DNA of 64,000 bases. Origin: Diphasiastrum complanatum. Its lineage: Eukaryota; Streptophyta; Lycopodiopsida; Lycopodiales; Lycopodiaceae. Each line of letters opens with the position of its first letter. Within the stretch, counting starts at the first letter, position 1. A program made the translations under genes and the position numbers. Positions 24,829 to 37,375 of this stretch are shown piece after piece. A model generated the notes under the pieces. The model was not told the DNA's origin, made no database searches, and saw only the letters and a program-made list of their open reading frames with translations. The stretch spans positions 26,135,785-26,199,784 of the forward strand of contig CM055104.1 of assembly GCA_029204225.1 (NCBI GenBank), given 5' to 3'.

Positions 24829-25460
24829 ACAACTGCTATCAGACACTGGAGTTGAAGCGTCAGAGCAGAGTGGCTAATGATGCTTAGAGTCAAACTCGAT
24901 TGGCCAGATTGTAGGCTCAAGATTCCCCACTTACATGACTTCATGCCCCTACTTGATCGTACAAGCCAGTAAATTCAAGCAGAAACCCAAGTTCTTCACC
25001 AAACGGCTAGAATATGACGCGCCAGGCCAAAACATTCACCCGCCTTCAAGTATACAGATGATCGAGTAGTGAACTGTCTGAGACCGATCGCTGCCGCCCA
25101 GTGAATTTGGCAACTTCTGAGGGGTTCCAATTTGGAGAGAAAGAGCCGATCGAAAGCCGAAGAGGTGCCCAGGACATGCAAGCAAACCGAGATCGACGAG
25201 AATGACAAGAATGAGAACAGAAGAACAACCGAGGGAAAAAAAAAAAGCTGAGAACAAGCTAGGAAGGAGTGGGCTATGGGCGGCGTCACTTTCGATACCA
25301 GAGCAAAGACAGACGGTGACGGAGCTGCTCCTTTCCTTCCTTCCTTTTTACTTTGGCATTCAGGCTCAGAAAACTCACCTCCTCTACCAGTAAGCAATGC
25401 AAGCATTACCTTCTTTCCCTCCACCTTTTCTCGTTTTCTGGTTTTGTTTTTCCTCACTTT
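24829..25460 (-). promoter_or_regulatory. probable 5' UTR and promoter of the PLATZ gene
   Basis: This is a GC-richer, pyrimidine-patterned region upstream of the proposed start, in contrast to the AT-rich flanks. A second good donor context (TCAT followed by GTAAGTGGGG) lies near 24935, so the leader may be spliced or have alternative first exons. Inside the first intron, 24414-24550 is framed by TTTCTTTGCAG and GTAAGT sites and could be an alternative exon. No clear TATA box could be chosen. Confidence 0.45.
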
Positions 25461-25619
25461 CTCGTTTTCTCATGCTGTTCGTGTCATTCCTAACTTTTGC
25501 TGTGTATTATTTTTGGCATCATTTCCTCTACCTGCTGTGTCTTCGGCGCGCCTCCCACTTCCCTGGGTTAGGTGAGCATCCACGCGGCGGCCACATCCAG
25601 GTCGTAGCCCCTCACACCA

Positions 25620-25655
<36 letters not shown>

Positions 25656-28099
25656 AATACATTTACTCTTCTTCTTCTCTTTGCAAATGATCTTGACCCT
25701 TTAGAAAAAGTTTATTCTTGTCATATCTTACCATATTAGTGAAGATGGGTGGGGTTTTAATCCATAAAGTGGCATGTCATGCGTGGCCCAAAGCTTCCTA
25801 AAAGTCAAGTCCCCCTTTCCATTACCATTTTTTAGTACAGCCCAATTATGGTCCGACGTGTGACTAGAGCACAACAAACAAAATATATTCGCCGTGAGAC
25901 TTGAATCCTTCACCCATGTACATTCTCGCCTACTGCTCACAAGCACCAGTTGTGTTGTCACTCGCACTCGCGGCATGGGCCAACCAACTTGCTTCATCCT
26001 CCCACACTTTGCATTAACTTTCCGTGTATCTTAGTGGGCCTATTGTTCAAATCTTAATAAACTTATTACACAATGACTAAAGATAGTCTATGTCGCAAAT
26101 CGTGTTTTGCATTTTTTTTCTCACTCCCAATTTTCCAGTTGCTCATCTACTAAATCAAACCATTACAAATTGACTTCACTCAACATTGTCTTGTATAATT
26201 ATGATGCACTAGCTATGAGCACTTGATTGAAGAAAAGACATCATCTTCGTCTTAATTGCCGCACAAAAGCCCTCAACAATTAAGAACTCATATTTGATTT
26301 TATTGTGCTAACTTCGTCGCCCCAATACAAAGAGCCAATACTTCCAATGTTGTAGGCGGCAGCCAATAATTGAAAAACATAAAATTTCTTCCACATGTCC
26401 ACCACTAGAGCATGCCTAAAATTTTGTCTAACTTGAATATTTGATTGGCACGTCTAGCTTGATGGTGGATAATTCACATTGGTGCCACAGTGCCATTCAA
26501 AAATACTTTCTTCTTGATAATAAACATTTGTTTTTGTTTTTTCTCTCCATTTTGTACCATTGTAAGTTAAAATTGTTAAATGCTAAAAATCTTCACGCTC
26601 TAGATTATAGATTCCTCATGCTCTACTTTTGTAAAGGGCATTATGCCTTGGACTTCTCCATGTGGAAGGCATAATACCAATAATGTATTCATTGTGCCCA
26701 CAAAAACTATTTATGTAAAGGAGATAGAATGGCCTATATAGCTATCACCCTTGCCACTGAACAAAATGGAATTATGTAAAAGAGATTTTACTACAATGTT
26801 TATGCAATACATAGTGTTTTCGCAAATGGACATTATCGTAGGGTGAATTATCTCATAAACTCATTGGGACATGATTTTATCCTACAAATTCAACTTATTG
26901 TCCCATCTCAAGCAACCTTGCACCAACTCCCATGGGAGTGAGGGTTGGTGAACTCCATTGGCAAGCTAATATATTGAGGCTTTAACCCACTAAAAAACTC
27001 GCAAAGGGTTTGTTCTTTCTAAGCAACACGATCAATACAAGAGCTAGGAGTTGAGGCCCTTGAGTAGAAATCCCATATAAGGTAAAAAGACTCTTTCTCA
27101 CATTTAATGAACTAATTAAAGTCTACGTTTTCCTACTAAAAAATGTGTATTTGTCCATAAACAAGAGGTTTACATGCTCTATATACCATCAACATGACCC
27201 TCACTGAGAGACTCCTCTATTTTTAGTATCTTATTCATATAAATCAAATATTTGAAGTTGTATTAGCAATCCAAATTTAAATATAAGGTTATAAGTATCT
27301 AGATTAAAAATAAGTTATGTTCATTCTCAAAGTCTCAAGGAATACATTAGGGATTGATCTTGCATTAAGGGCTCTCATAGATGGTAGGAAAGCGGCCAGG
27401 GCTTCAACCAAGGTAATCAGACCATTGGCTAGTTAAGCTAAGATGTTACTTAACATACCCAATCTGATCTAAATTTGGTAGAACGATGAATTGATCCTAA
27501 TCCAAACTCCCACCAAATGGTTGTTGGAATTGAGAATTTAAGAATTTGTTCCTTCAAAAAAGTTTCCTAAATTTAGCCTTAATTAGATCCTAGCTCTTAG
27601 TTGAAGGGTTTGACATGGAAGAGAACACTTTGCCTAAATGTAGCTTCTCATTGTAGATCAATCATACTTGATTAAATTGTTTCATTTTCATCTACATTGT
27701 TTGATTGATCTTATGAATGCATTTTTCACTATCATTATTCAATTAGTTCTGTGTGAGAGAGTATACTTTGGAAGGGGGCCATTTCTCCCTCTATCTCGTC
27801 CCTAGTGTTGAAAACACAACTGCTAACTTCTTGCGGACCTCCACCTCCACTAAGGTGTAAATAGTGCTTCACATGTAATTTAGAGCCTCTTGACACATAT
27901 CACCTTTTTGACGTCGACTTCACTGACTTGGCTTAAGTCCATCGACATCCTGATTTCGACTCCATCGACAACTTCTCAAGGGAGGACAAGTCGACTCAAC
28001 TCGTTCGACATCTTCAACGATTGTCAACTATCACTAGACAAAATGGAGCTCTTCATGACACAGACTACGTCATCGTTCACCATGCAATAACTACACCAC
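25461..28099. other. intergenic DNA, no gene seen; includes a (CT)n tract
   Basis: A (CT)14 tract sits at 25624-25651 beside a GC-rich patch around 25545-25600. The rest is AT-rich with chance frames. I see no domain on either strand. Confidence 0.5.
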
Positions 28100-28592
28100 T
28101 TCACAATCGCCACCTATACGGTTCACTCTAACGGTACCGTTGTAATCTTCACGATCGCCGCAATTGATGTATATATACATACAATACTCATATATGGACC
28201 TTCATACCAGAAAATGACAACAATAGATGAGTCAATAATCAGTGTTAGCGTGAATCACAGTTAACCTGTAAACTCCCTTGTATCAGACTATCTAATTCCA
28301 CAGGATCAGAGATTGCTTGCATTGTCGAATGCTTTCTGATAATTCCTTTCTCTAGTAATAATACTCGTTCCATAACTCATTCGGAATATCTACTTCAAAG
28401 GAAGCATGGCTATCATAGATGCCTAATTGTTTGCTCCCTTCATGGTTGTCTTTGACACCTACAAAGATATTCCTCTGGTCGATCTAAGTAATAGTCCGAA
28501 TCAACAGTTGGTAAAAATCTTGTCATAATTTAACGTTGAGTTTTTCTCTTGAGTTGTCTGGATATCGTATCAACAAGGGTGGTATCAGAGTT
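28100..28592 (+). repeat. probable LTR 3' end and primer site of an older copia element
   Basis: A TATATATAC box at 28170-28178 is followed by a CAACA end at 28571-28575 and TGGTATCAGAGTTG from 28580, a Met-tRNA primer site. The LTR start is not resolved. The element is interrupted about 40 bp later by the LTR at 28629. Confidence 0.5.
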
Positions 28593-28628
28593 GATAAAAT
28601 AATTATTCATAAACAATATTTTGTCATG

Positions 28629-29326
28629 TGAAGAATTGCCAAAAATTGGCAAATCTAGCTTGATCAAAGACCATGTAGAACATTGTAAATATTGTGTATA
28701 ATTGGGTTCCACACATGTAAGGCCAAGATGCCACATGGCAAACCACTCCTAATGTAGGTTAGGTCAAGTCAAGAGAGTTGGTCATGGCTATTTGGTGGTC
28801 ATCCCTACTTTATAGGACCTACACCTAAGTTTAAGGTGAAAATTTGACCAACTAGCTACCTACCAAGCATAACTCTAGGATCTAGGCTAGCGTTTCATTT
28901 TAGGGCAAGAAGGGTGAGTAAACTTCCTTATTACATGCTGGAAATCCACCTAAATTCAAGAAGGAGGTCGAATTTGCTATATATTCCAAGCTCCCATAGT
29001 GAGAAGATAGAAAATTTTTGGAGCTCATTGGCAATCTCAAGCAAGTTCACTATGTACATTGAGTTTTTGTGATCCAAATGAAACCAAATCAATTTCTACT
29101 TGTTTCTCAGATTTAAGGCCGTACTAAAGCCTGTATTACACACGTGTGGTCTTGGATCTCAATGTTGATCAATGCTTTTGATTGTTAATGCTTGTTGTTT
29201 GTCACATTGCCAATCTAGATCAACTTTTTGTGTCTAGTTTTTTGATAGATTGTTAAGCAAGCATCCAATCACTCTTGTGGATCTTTTGTAGATCCATTTA
29301 TGGTCCTAAAGTACAGTACTTTCACA
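28629..29326 (+). repeat. copia 5' LTR (698 bp), same family as the LTR at 3068-3756
   Basis: The LTR runs from TGTGAAGAATTGCC to GTACAGTACTTTCACA and is followed directly by a primer site. It contains CACACGTGTG at 29139-29148, just after GGCCGTACTAAAGCCTGT, a block shared with the minus-strand LTR. Confidence 0.85.
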
Positions 29327-29339
29327 TGGTATCAGAGCC
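29327..29339 (+). other. primer binding site for initiator-Met tRNA
   Basis: TGGTATCAGAGCC abuts the LTR end TTTCACA. Confidence 0.93.
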
Positions 29340-30119
29340 AAGTACAAGAGCATAAGCCATTGATCTAATGCAGATCCATTTTTAGCAAGTTTTGGTGCTA
29401 AAAACTAGTATTGAGAGGGCAAGCTAGAATCTTGATTTTGGTGAGGAGATTTGATCCCAAACTTGGTAGGGGTCCAAATCCGTACTGTCCACATGTGTGG
29501 GTACCTCTGAACCTGCATTTAATGCATGGTAATCATTTGATCCAAAAAAATTCAATTTGTGAGCTGTTGGTGTAATTTTTGGTGGAGATCCTAGAATAAT
29601 CTACCAAAATAATTTGCCATTGATTAGATTTGAATTTGTTTCATGGAATCTAACTAATCTAGGCTGATTTCAAGTACTATTAAGGTTAAAAACAGGTCTT
29701 GAAAGTACACCAAGAAGGAAGAAAGAAATTCAGTCATTTTTTGGTCCAAAAATAGCGAAAATTGGCAAGATTTGATTGTAAGTAGATTTCACATCATCTT
29801 ATCTTCATTCCAACTTTGTGAGGGAGTGCTAGAACTGAGATTATAAGTCCATTTGTTGGATTAGAAATCTAATTTGAGTGAAACACTACAAGAGAGAGAC
29901 CTTGGTGAGTTTCTAGAGACAATCAAATCCATTTCTTGGCAAGATTTGTTTGAAAGTAGTTTTCACTATCTTCATTCCAGCTTTGTGAGGGAGTGATAGA
30001 ACTGTGATTATAAGTCCATTTGTTGGATTAGAAATAAAATTTGAGTGAAACACTGCAAGTGTGAAACCTTTGTGAGTTTCAAGTTCAATCAAATCTATTT
30101 CTTGTTTGTAGAAGTCACA
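29340..30119 (+). other. untranslated leader with an internal duplication
   Basis: The leader has CCACATGTGTGG at 29489-29500. A segment of about 120 bp (from TTTGTGAGGGAGTG near 29817 and again near 29984) is present twice, so this leader is longer than that of the first element. Confidence 0.7.
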
Positions 30120-30245
30120 GATGGGATCTGCTGGAGCATACCTTCTAGAATCTAGTGAGAGATTGAATTCTACAAATTAAGCTATTTGGAAGGTTAGGAT
30201 TGAGTCACTCTTGGTGCTCCAAGACCTTCATGAGTTCATTTTGAT
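30120..30245 (+). pseudogene. truncated copia gag start
   Basis: The frame begins MGSAGAYLLESSERLNSTN, then a TAA where the relative at 2436 has Tyr, then AIWKVRIESLLVLQDLHEF. It breaks off after about 42 codons where a second LTR segment begins. Confidence 0.85.
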
Positions 30246-31044
30246 CTTGATAGGATCTCACACATGTGGAGTCTATTCCCACGTGTGAAAGAATGAACAT
30301 AAGTCACTTTTATAAAGTTAGATTGATTTTAGCTAGATCTACACTAGTGTGAAATTGACCTTTGAGTAGAATCTTGAAATTGGTCAAATTGGTCAAACTT
30401 TATGTAAATAGATTGGACATCCATGTGAATGAGTTATTACTCACACATGTCAAGATACCATCCACACATGTGGATAAGCTTCTAGATGATAAGATAGGAA
30501 GATTCCATTAGATCCTACTTTATAGGGAGTATTCCTATAAATGTGGAAGACTAGCTTTTTGTTTTCTAGCCAAAGAGAATAGTCAACTTTGGGAAATGAG
30601 CACATATGGCTCCCATTGGTGGATCTGGATGACTAGGCACTCTTCACATGTGTGAAGGCTTTCTGGATAGTACACAGCTCGTGGATGTACTTGATCTATG
30701 AAGGGATCAACCAAATCAATGAGAAGTTGATGAGACATTGGCAATTTCTAGTTTTGCTTGTATTTTCCACATTTGTCTTGTGTTTTTGTGATTGGAATGC
30801 ATTTCTAAGCTTGATTACTTTACTCTTTGTTTACAGGCCGTACAGGTACTGTCCTCCAAATGTGTGAGGCCGCTCCTCTAAGATTTTAATCATTTGATCC
30901 ATTGCTCTTGCTTAAATCATAGTGTAATGCATCTAGATCAAGATCTAACACCTATAACCTGATAGATCATTGGATTAAGCAATCAATAACTCTTAATGAT
31001 TGATTAGTACAATCATAATTGTCCTTTTTCTCTAAAATTTGACA
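30246..31044 (+). repeat. second, 5'-truncated LTR of a related family
   Basis: This aligns by eye with the LTR-like insertion at 59704-60861. Shared features are CACATGTG near the start, TTCCCACGTGT, a CTATAAAT box near 30535 and GTAGGCACTC-like words. It ends TTTGACA next to a primer site. The first 60 bp or so of the LTR are missing, so it was joined by deletion or recombination. Confidence 0.65.
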
Positions 31045-31057
31045 TGGTATCAGAGCC
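31045..31057 (+). other. primer binding site for initiator-Met tRNA
   Basis: TGGTATCAGAGCC directly follows TTTGACA. Confidence 0.9.
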
Positions 31058-31839
31058 AATTCTAAGAGTGATCTAATGATTAATGAAACTAGTGAAATCA
31101 TTGACAAGGTGTTGTTTTTGAGCTTTACTTGAGAGGGCGAGTTAAAGGAGAGAGGTACCATCAATATTTTTAGTCAAGAACAATTTGTGGTCTGTTGATG
31201 TAATTCCCACATTTGTGAAACCTTACAACAACCTTCAAGCTAACTTCCTTTAGTGTTTTTGATCCAAAAATGTGCATACTAGTCCAAAATTCAAGATTTT
31301 TGGTGCATTGTCTAGATCTAGGTTCAATCCTTTGAATGCTAATGATCAAATAGTGTTTTGATTCATTGAAGAAATTCATTTTGAAGCATTAGATCAGATC
31401 TTGAAGAAATGAATTGTTTCTGGCCACAAAGCTATGATAGCTTTAGACCTCAAGGCAGAAGAGAAACAAGGGAGTTGTGTGGTCACGAATAGAAAAGCTT
31501 CGAGGACCGAAGACATGAAGACAACGGTCAAACGAACACGAACACGAACACGAACATGAAGATAAAAGGTTCGTGGACGCAATGCAACCTAATGACAAAG
31601 CCAAAGACACAAGAAGACATGAAGACCCAAGCGACGGCGGATCTCCACGCGTGAAAGGACAGATGAGATCGCGGAAGTACCAGGAGGACGTCATCCTACA
31701 GAGACTGACAGGATACTGTTAGGACGTGCCTAATCAACAGGTTTTGTAATCTCCTAATTTGCTAATCATGTCCTCCTCTCTACATACATGTAGATCCTAA
31801 TTATTAATTATGCAGTTATAGTAGATTGGCAATATACCA
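31058..31839. other. leader-like and unassigned DNA
   Basis: The first 350 bp look like an element leader. 31500-31560 has a short run of CGAACA repeats. From 31620 the sequence is GC-richer. No coding domain was found before the gag fragment. Confidence 0.45.
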
Positions 31840-32440
31840 ATGGCCGGAACAGAGAATGTAGTATCAACAGAGAAGCAGCTCAGCTACCTATTAAGAGCTT
31901 TACCAAGATCTTTCCAGACAACCCGAACATTGCTAGCGAAGGATCCAGCAATGACACTTGAAAAGGCAGTGATGAGATTCGAGAACAAGTCGAAGCCTGT
32001 GAGCACCTTGATCACAAGGACGTTTCTGATTTATCTCTCTACGGCAAGAAGGAGAAGCCAAAGAAGCAGTTCAAGCCTAAGAGGGAGTCAGACCGAAAGC
32101 AGGATCGAGACTAGAGGGAGCCAACAAAGGCGGTTGGAAGAACAAAGGAAAGCATAAACAACAGAATGGCAACAAGAAAACATGCGTAAGATGCAGATGC
32201 GAAGGACATACTGTTGATTTGTGCTGGCTCAATCCGAAGATTGAGTGTATCCATTGCCACAAGAAGGTCATGCAGCCATGGATTGCTACCAGAACCAGAG
32301 GAACAAGCAGCCTCAAGGAAAACGGGAGAACAATAATAGTTCTTCCTACATCGAAGAGCTAGAAAGCTCGAAGATGGGTGAAGATAGGTTGACAGTGGAA
32401 ATTCGATGGCTTATCATGTATAGACGTGTGTGCAGTCTCC
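31840..32440 (+). pseudogene. copia gag C-terminal part with two CCHC zinc knuckles, frameshifted
   Basis: The capsid end reads QLSYLLRALPRSFQTTRTLL and AMTLEKAVMRFE, typical of copia gag. The first knuckle (32183-32224) is an intact CX2CX4HX4C (C-VR-C-RCEG-H-TVDL-C). The second (32246-32286) is one base short. In the shifted frame it continues GHAAMDCY, so a single-base deletion broke it. The N-terminal half of gag is missing. Confidence 0.85.
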
Positions 32441-33780
32441 ACATCTGACACACTAGAGATGATCCTTGATTCATGAGCTATTTTGCACTTCATTACATCA
32501 AGACGAATAATGTTTGATTTTCAAAGTATTGATCCATCAAGATTCATAGTACTTGGAGATGGATCAAAATACCAAGTGAATGGTATTGGTTCGTTACAGC
32601 TCAATATAAATGGCAAAGATCGACGACTCGAAGATGTTCTCTTCGTACCCACGCTGCAACAAGATTTGCTATTAGTAGCAAAGATAGAAAATGTTGGGAT
32701 GCATGTGACGTTTTTAGACGAAACATGTAATGTCGTTGAAGCCAGCACCAGTACGTTGATCACACAAGGAAAACACAAGGGCATCCTATATCATTTGATT
32801 TTGCAGATGTTCTATCGCATAGACAACTATGCCACATGAACTCAATCGCATTGTATCAAGCAAGCCAACATGGAGCTATCACAAGAGTAAGCATCTCGAA
32901 TGCAACTAGTTCGACCACCTATTATGTGTGCATGAGAGGGAAGATGTTCCAAACGCCATTTACCAGAGACTCCTACAGAACAACAAAGATTCTGGAGCTG
33001 GTACATTCGGACATTTGTGGACCTTTTGATGTGATCTCAGTAGGAAGCTTGAAGTACTATATAACCTTCATTGATGACTATAGTAAGTTCGCCCGAGTCT
33101 ACTTCATTCACAACAAATCAGAGGCATTCGACAAGTTCACAGAATATGTGAATTGGACAAAAAGATGCACAAAAAACAAGGTGAAGCAGATCAGAATAGA
33201 TCGTGGTGGAGAGTACATCTCAAACCGATTCACTGATTTCTGCAATGATCAAGGAATCCTTCACAGAAGGACAACATCCTATACACCGTAGCACAATGGT
33301 GTTGCAGAAAGAAAGAACATGACTCTCATGGACGCTGCAAGGTGCATGATGGCCTATTCAAAGGCACCAAGAGTGCTATGGGCTGAAGCAGTAGCTACAG
33401 ATGCCTACATCCAGAACAAGATAGGCAAATCAGGTGTTCTCCACACGACACCACACGAAGTATAGTGGGGTAGAAAACCCAATCTGACACATGTTCGTAT
33501 TTTTGGCTATGCAGCTTATGCACATATTCCTGATAAACTTCGAAAGAAGCTCGATGAGAAGGTCGAATTAGGATACCTCGTCGGATATGACAACCATTTG
33601 TCATACTACAGGATTAACATGCCAGAAACGAATCTATTGAAGACTGTCAGAGACGTCAAGTTTGATGAGACCAGAACAATGGTCGACAATGATTCTACCA
33701 GCTATGAAGTCCTAGGGAAGCAGTATTATGACCTGCCAACCATGATAGAGGGAGCAGAACCCGAATAGTCAAACAAAGAT
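32441..33780 (+). pseudogene. copia protease and integrase with nonsense mutations
   Basis: The protease motif DSGA reads DS-stop-A (TGA at 32474-32476), followed by the conserved VLGDGSKYQVNGIGS and DVLFVP. A damaged GAG-pre-integrase (RQLCHMNS) is followed by the integrase. Its D-D-E triad is in HSDICGP, IRIDRGGEY and NGVAERKN, with a TAG at 33289-33291 just before the last motif. VRIFGYAAYAH and GYLVGYD mark the C-terminal part. It would have inserted cDNA into the genome. Confidence 0.9.
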
Positions 33781-35006
33781 GTTCGAGCTCCACATTAGCT
33801 GAGCAGCGAATCAGATGAAGAAAGGTTCGCAAGCCTGCCCACTGCTAGAACTCTTGTAAATCGAGATGGTTATGGATCTAGCCAAAGAGACATAGACAAT
33901 TGCATTGCACTACCAGAAGAATCTCCTAGGAGATCAATGAGAGAGCAAAGAGCGCCAACAAAATTTGTGCCAGGTAGCTCAGCTTCTATATCTGAAAAAT
34001 TTTGTGGATTCAGTGGTGAACCACAAACATTCGAGGAAGCCATCGACAGTCCAGAGAAGGACAAATGGATCCAAGCCATGAACGAAGAAATCGAATCCAT
34101 GAAGAAGAATGAGGTATGGACACTACAACCAGTGCCAGAAAAACAAAAAACAGTGCAATGCAAATGGGTTTACAAACTCAAGTATGGACCGAATGGAGAT
34201 GTTTCGAGATATAAGGCTAGACTTGTAGCGAAGGATTTTTCTTAGAAGTACGGCATCAACTACACTGAGACCTTCTCTCCAGTGGTGAAACATGCTTCCT
34301 TACGCCTACTATTTGCATATGCAGCTGCATGCAACCTCAAGATTCACATCGTTGATGAGAAGACAACATTTCTACATGGCGAATTAGATGAAGAGGTCTA
34401 CATGGATCAACCTCCAGGTTATACCTCTGAATTACTTCCTACCTATGCATGCCAAATGCACAGGAGTATCTATGGTCTGAAGCAATCAGCATGACAATGG
34501 TATAAGAAGAAAGATCAAGCCCTGAGATCCTTAGGATTCAAGCCATTGATAGCTGATTCCAATGTTAATGTGAGAATCACAGATGGGGAGATCATCATTG
34601 TTGTTGTGTATGTGAACGACACCCTGATACTATGCAGAAGCGAAGGCCTGATTGTAGGAGTGAAGAATGAGATCTCGAAACATTTCGAGATAATAGAACT
34701 AGGAGAAGCCAAATGTTATCTAGGCTTGCAGGCTTACCACGACTATGATGAAGGAAAGCTATACCTTCGTCAGTCAAGGTACACCCATAGAATCCTAGAT
34801 GATTTCAGGATGACAGATTGCAAAGGGGCAAATACCCCAATGCTTGCAGGGATAGTCCTGACGAACAAAGATTGTTCGAAGATAGAAGAAGAGCAGGAGA
34901 TGATGCAGCACATGCCTTATAGGAGGCTGATCGGATCTTTGATATATCTAGCAGATAACACATGCCACGACATTGCTTATGCCATGTTCAGAATGAGCCA
35001 TTTCAG
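33781..35006 (+). pseudogene. copia reverse transcriptase, interrupted by a nested element
   Basis: GEPQTFEEAIDS, WVYKLKYGPNGDVSRYKARL, YTETFSPVVKHASLR, QPPGYTS and YGLKQSA are typical copia RT blocks. A TAG at 34243-34245 replaces the Gln of FSQKYG and a TGA near 34492 replaces Arg of SARQWY. The active site is YVND instead of YVDD (near 34609). The frame stops at RMSHFS, where the nested LTR begins; the remainder resumes at 39419. Confidence 0.93.
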
Positions 35007-35936
35007 TGTTGGATGATTCTCTCACTAATTGACTAATCGACATTTTAATCTTCGTCCAACTTTTATTCAGACCTGCAGTTTTCTTCGTGTTTTTACACAG
35101 TCTATATAACTACTCAAAACGGCTCATTTTGACAGTTTACGTTCATTTCTGCAGACAGTTTACGACCAAAGCCATCGACTTGCATTAATCCATCAGCAAG
35201 TAGTTTCTAAGAAGTCCTAACTAGATGGATGCTAGCACATCACAACCAACTGGATGATGCTTTTGACAACCTAATTGCTTAGTATAAATAGCTATTCATA
35301 TTTCAACATCTTATGATCAATCTGATGATCAAGATTATGATCAAGAAGAGGATCAAGTATTGAATAGTTAGCTCTCCCTCTCTCAAGCTTGCGAGCTTGT
35401 ACACTCTTGAGCATTCTAGCTCAAATTTTTAGAGTTGATTAGAGATTGCTATTACGCTTACTGCTTATCAATAGTTGTGCTTAATTCAGACTTACATTTT
35501 AGCCGCTTGGAGATAGCTTCGATCCGCAACTTGTTGTACTCATTTACATATGTTTCGCTTCCATACTGAATCAATACTATCTTCTTATTGCGTTCAGCTT
35601 CATCTCATAATGTATGTGTTTCTGTAGTTCTTCACGACTAGTTATTTGTCTGATGCTTCGCGACAAATTAAAATTCTGATGTTTCAATGCTTAATGTTTG
35701 GCTACGTAATAATTGTAGTACTAATGATTTCAAAGTTAGTTACTATAAGATCGAACGCGATTTCTATCACTATTGTTTTGTTCGAAATTGATAAGCGTAG
35801 TCATGCATAAAGAAAGAGGAAGATAGTTTATTCCGCTACGCATGATAAGTTTTCTTTCTTGTCGTTCAAATTTTTTTTATTCGAGTTCTTTTCTTTTTGA
35901 GTTTGCGAACTATCTTTCAGACACATCTTTCCAAAG
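35007..35936 (+). repeat. 5' LTR of the nested copia element
   Basis: About 930 bp from TGTTGGATGATTC to TTTCCAAAG. The final CA is replaced by AG relative to the 3' LTR. A primer-like CGGTATCAGATC follows. Another TGGTATCAGAGAATT lies at 36046-36060. It contains only a short CTCTCCCTCTCTC where the 3' LTR has a long CT tract. Confidence 0.88.
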
Positions 35937-36124
35937 CGGTATCAGATCATTTATTCTTGAAGGCCTAATACTATCAGAGCGTAAGCTCTTACGCTTGGTA
36001 TCTTTCGTGATACCAAATTATTCTTCAGTTCGAATCAATTTGTTTTGGTATCAGAGAATTGATTTCCGCAACACTGTATCTTTCTCTTAACGACAATCGA
36101 ATCATCGACAGTCTAAAGTTTCAG

Positions 36125-36936
36125 ATGGATTCTCAAAGTTAAGCCGGTCTTATCACAGACAAGCTGAATGGATCCAATTATCATTTATGGAAATTTAAGA
36201 TGAAGAGCTTGCTAATCGCCAACGAGTTGTGGGATGTTGTTACAGATATCGAAGTGAAGTCTGAAGATGACACAAACGACTCAAAATGGAAGTCAACGGA
36301 TGGTAAAGCTTTCGCGCTTATTATCCTCAATATATCAGATACTCAGATTGGCCACGTAGCTAAAGACAAAACTTCGAAAGAAGTTTGGGACATTCTAAGC
36401 TCACTATATGATGTGAGAGACGTAACTACTAAGTTACATCTTTGAAGGAAATTCTTCACACTCAAGATGTCCAATAATGATTCTTTTCAAAATTATATTA
36501 ACCAGTTAAAGAATCTCTTGCAACAAATGGCCACTTTCGGATCAGTCATAGACGACCAAGATGCAATTATGACATTGCTTTCAAGCCTGTCTTCTACATA
36601 TGAGAACTGGGTGATGATCATCACGACACACTCAGAATTAACTCTTACCAGAGTTATCACTATGTTGCTGAAAGAAGATAATCGAAGAAGTCAAAATACT
36701 TCATCTACCTCTTCATCTTATGCTCTGTATGTCAACAAGGGCTTGAAATGATAAAAGCAGAAAAGCTCCAAGCAGTCTACATCGAATCAGCAACAGACTC
36801 AAGGTCAAGAACAATCATCGAATCCACATTCATCGAAGGAGAAGATGCTTTGCAAGTATTGCAAACGCAATAACCATGAGATCCAGGATTGTTGAATTCT
36901 CAAAGTGAAGAATGCAGCCAAGCAACCAGATCAGTA
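36125..36936 (+). pseudogene. gag and nucleocapsid of the nested element
   Basis: The frame begins MDSQS-stop-AGLITDKLNGSNYHLWKFKM, a typical copia gag start. A TGA at 36443-36445 stands where Trp is expected before RKFFTLKM. The capsid continues to a CCHC knuckle at 36851-36892 (C-KY-C-KRNN-H-EIQD-C, complete), immediately followed by a TGA at 36893-36895. Confidence 0.88.
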
Positions 36937-36987
36937 AGCAAATACAATTACAGCATCTCCTAAAGTTGAAATGGATGAAGGCACTTT

Positions 36988-37375
36988 ATGGTCAAATACA
37001 AATACGCGAATTCGAATGATTCGTGGTTTCTGGATTCCGGAGCTACTCAACATATGACCAATCATCGCGAGATTTTCCAATCATATACGCCTTACAGCAC
37101 AAAGAAGTATGTTCATCTTGGTGACGATAGCACTCACACTATCGAAGGTGAAGGTACTATAAGATTAAGGTTCCAACATGATCAATTCAAACTACTGTCG
37201 AAAGTCTTGTATGTTCCTAAACTATCTACAAATCTGTTATCAGTAAGTAGAATCACAAATTTAGGTCATAGGGTGGAGTTTGAATCTGACCAATGCAAAA
37301 TTATCGATAGCAGTAATAAGATCCTTGCACTCGGCAAGAGGCATGGATACTTATATAGATTGGCACATTGTTCAC
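36988..37375 (+). pseudogene. protease and GAG-pre-integrase start of the nested element
   Basis: The intact aspartic protease site WFLDSGATQHM is followed by YVHLGDDSTHTIEGEG, KVLYVPKLSTNLLSVSRI and RHGYLYRLAH. The frame then meets RT sequence abruptly near 37370. It would cleave the Gag-Pol polyprotein. Confidence 0.88.

Noticed and set aside
25202-25690. Plus-strand frames upstream of PLATZ
   Set aside because: Low-complexity frames in a probable promoter/5' UTR region with no motif.
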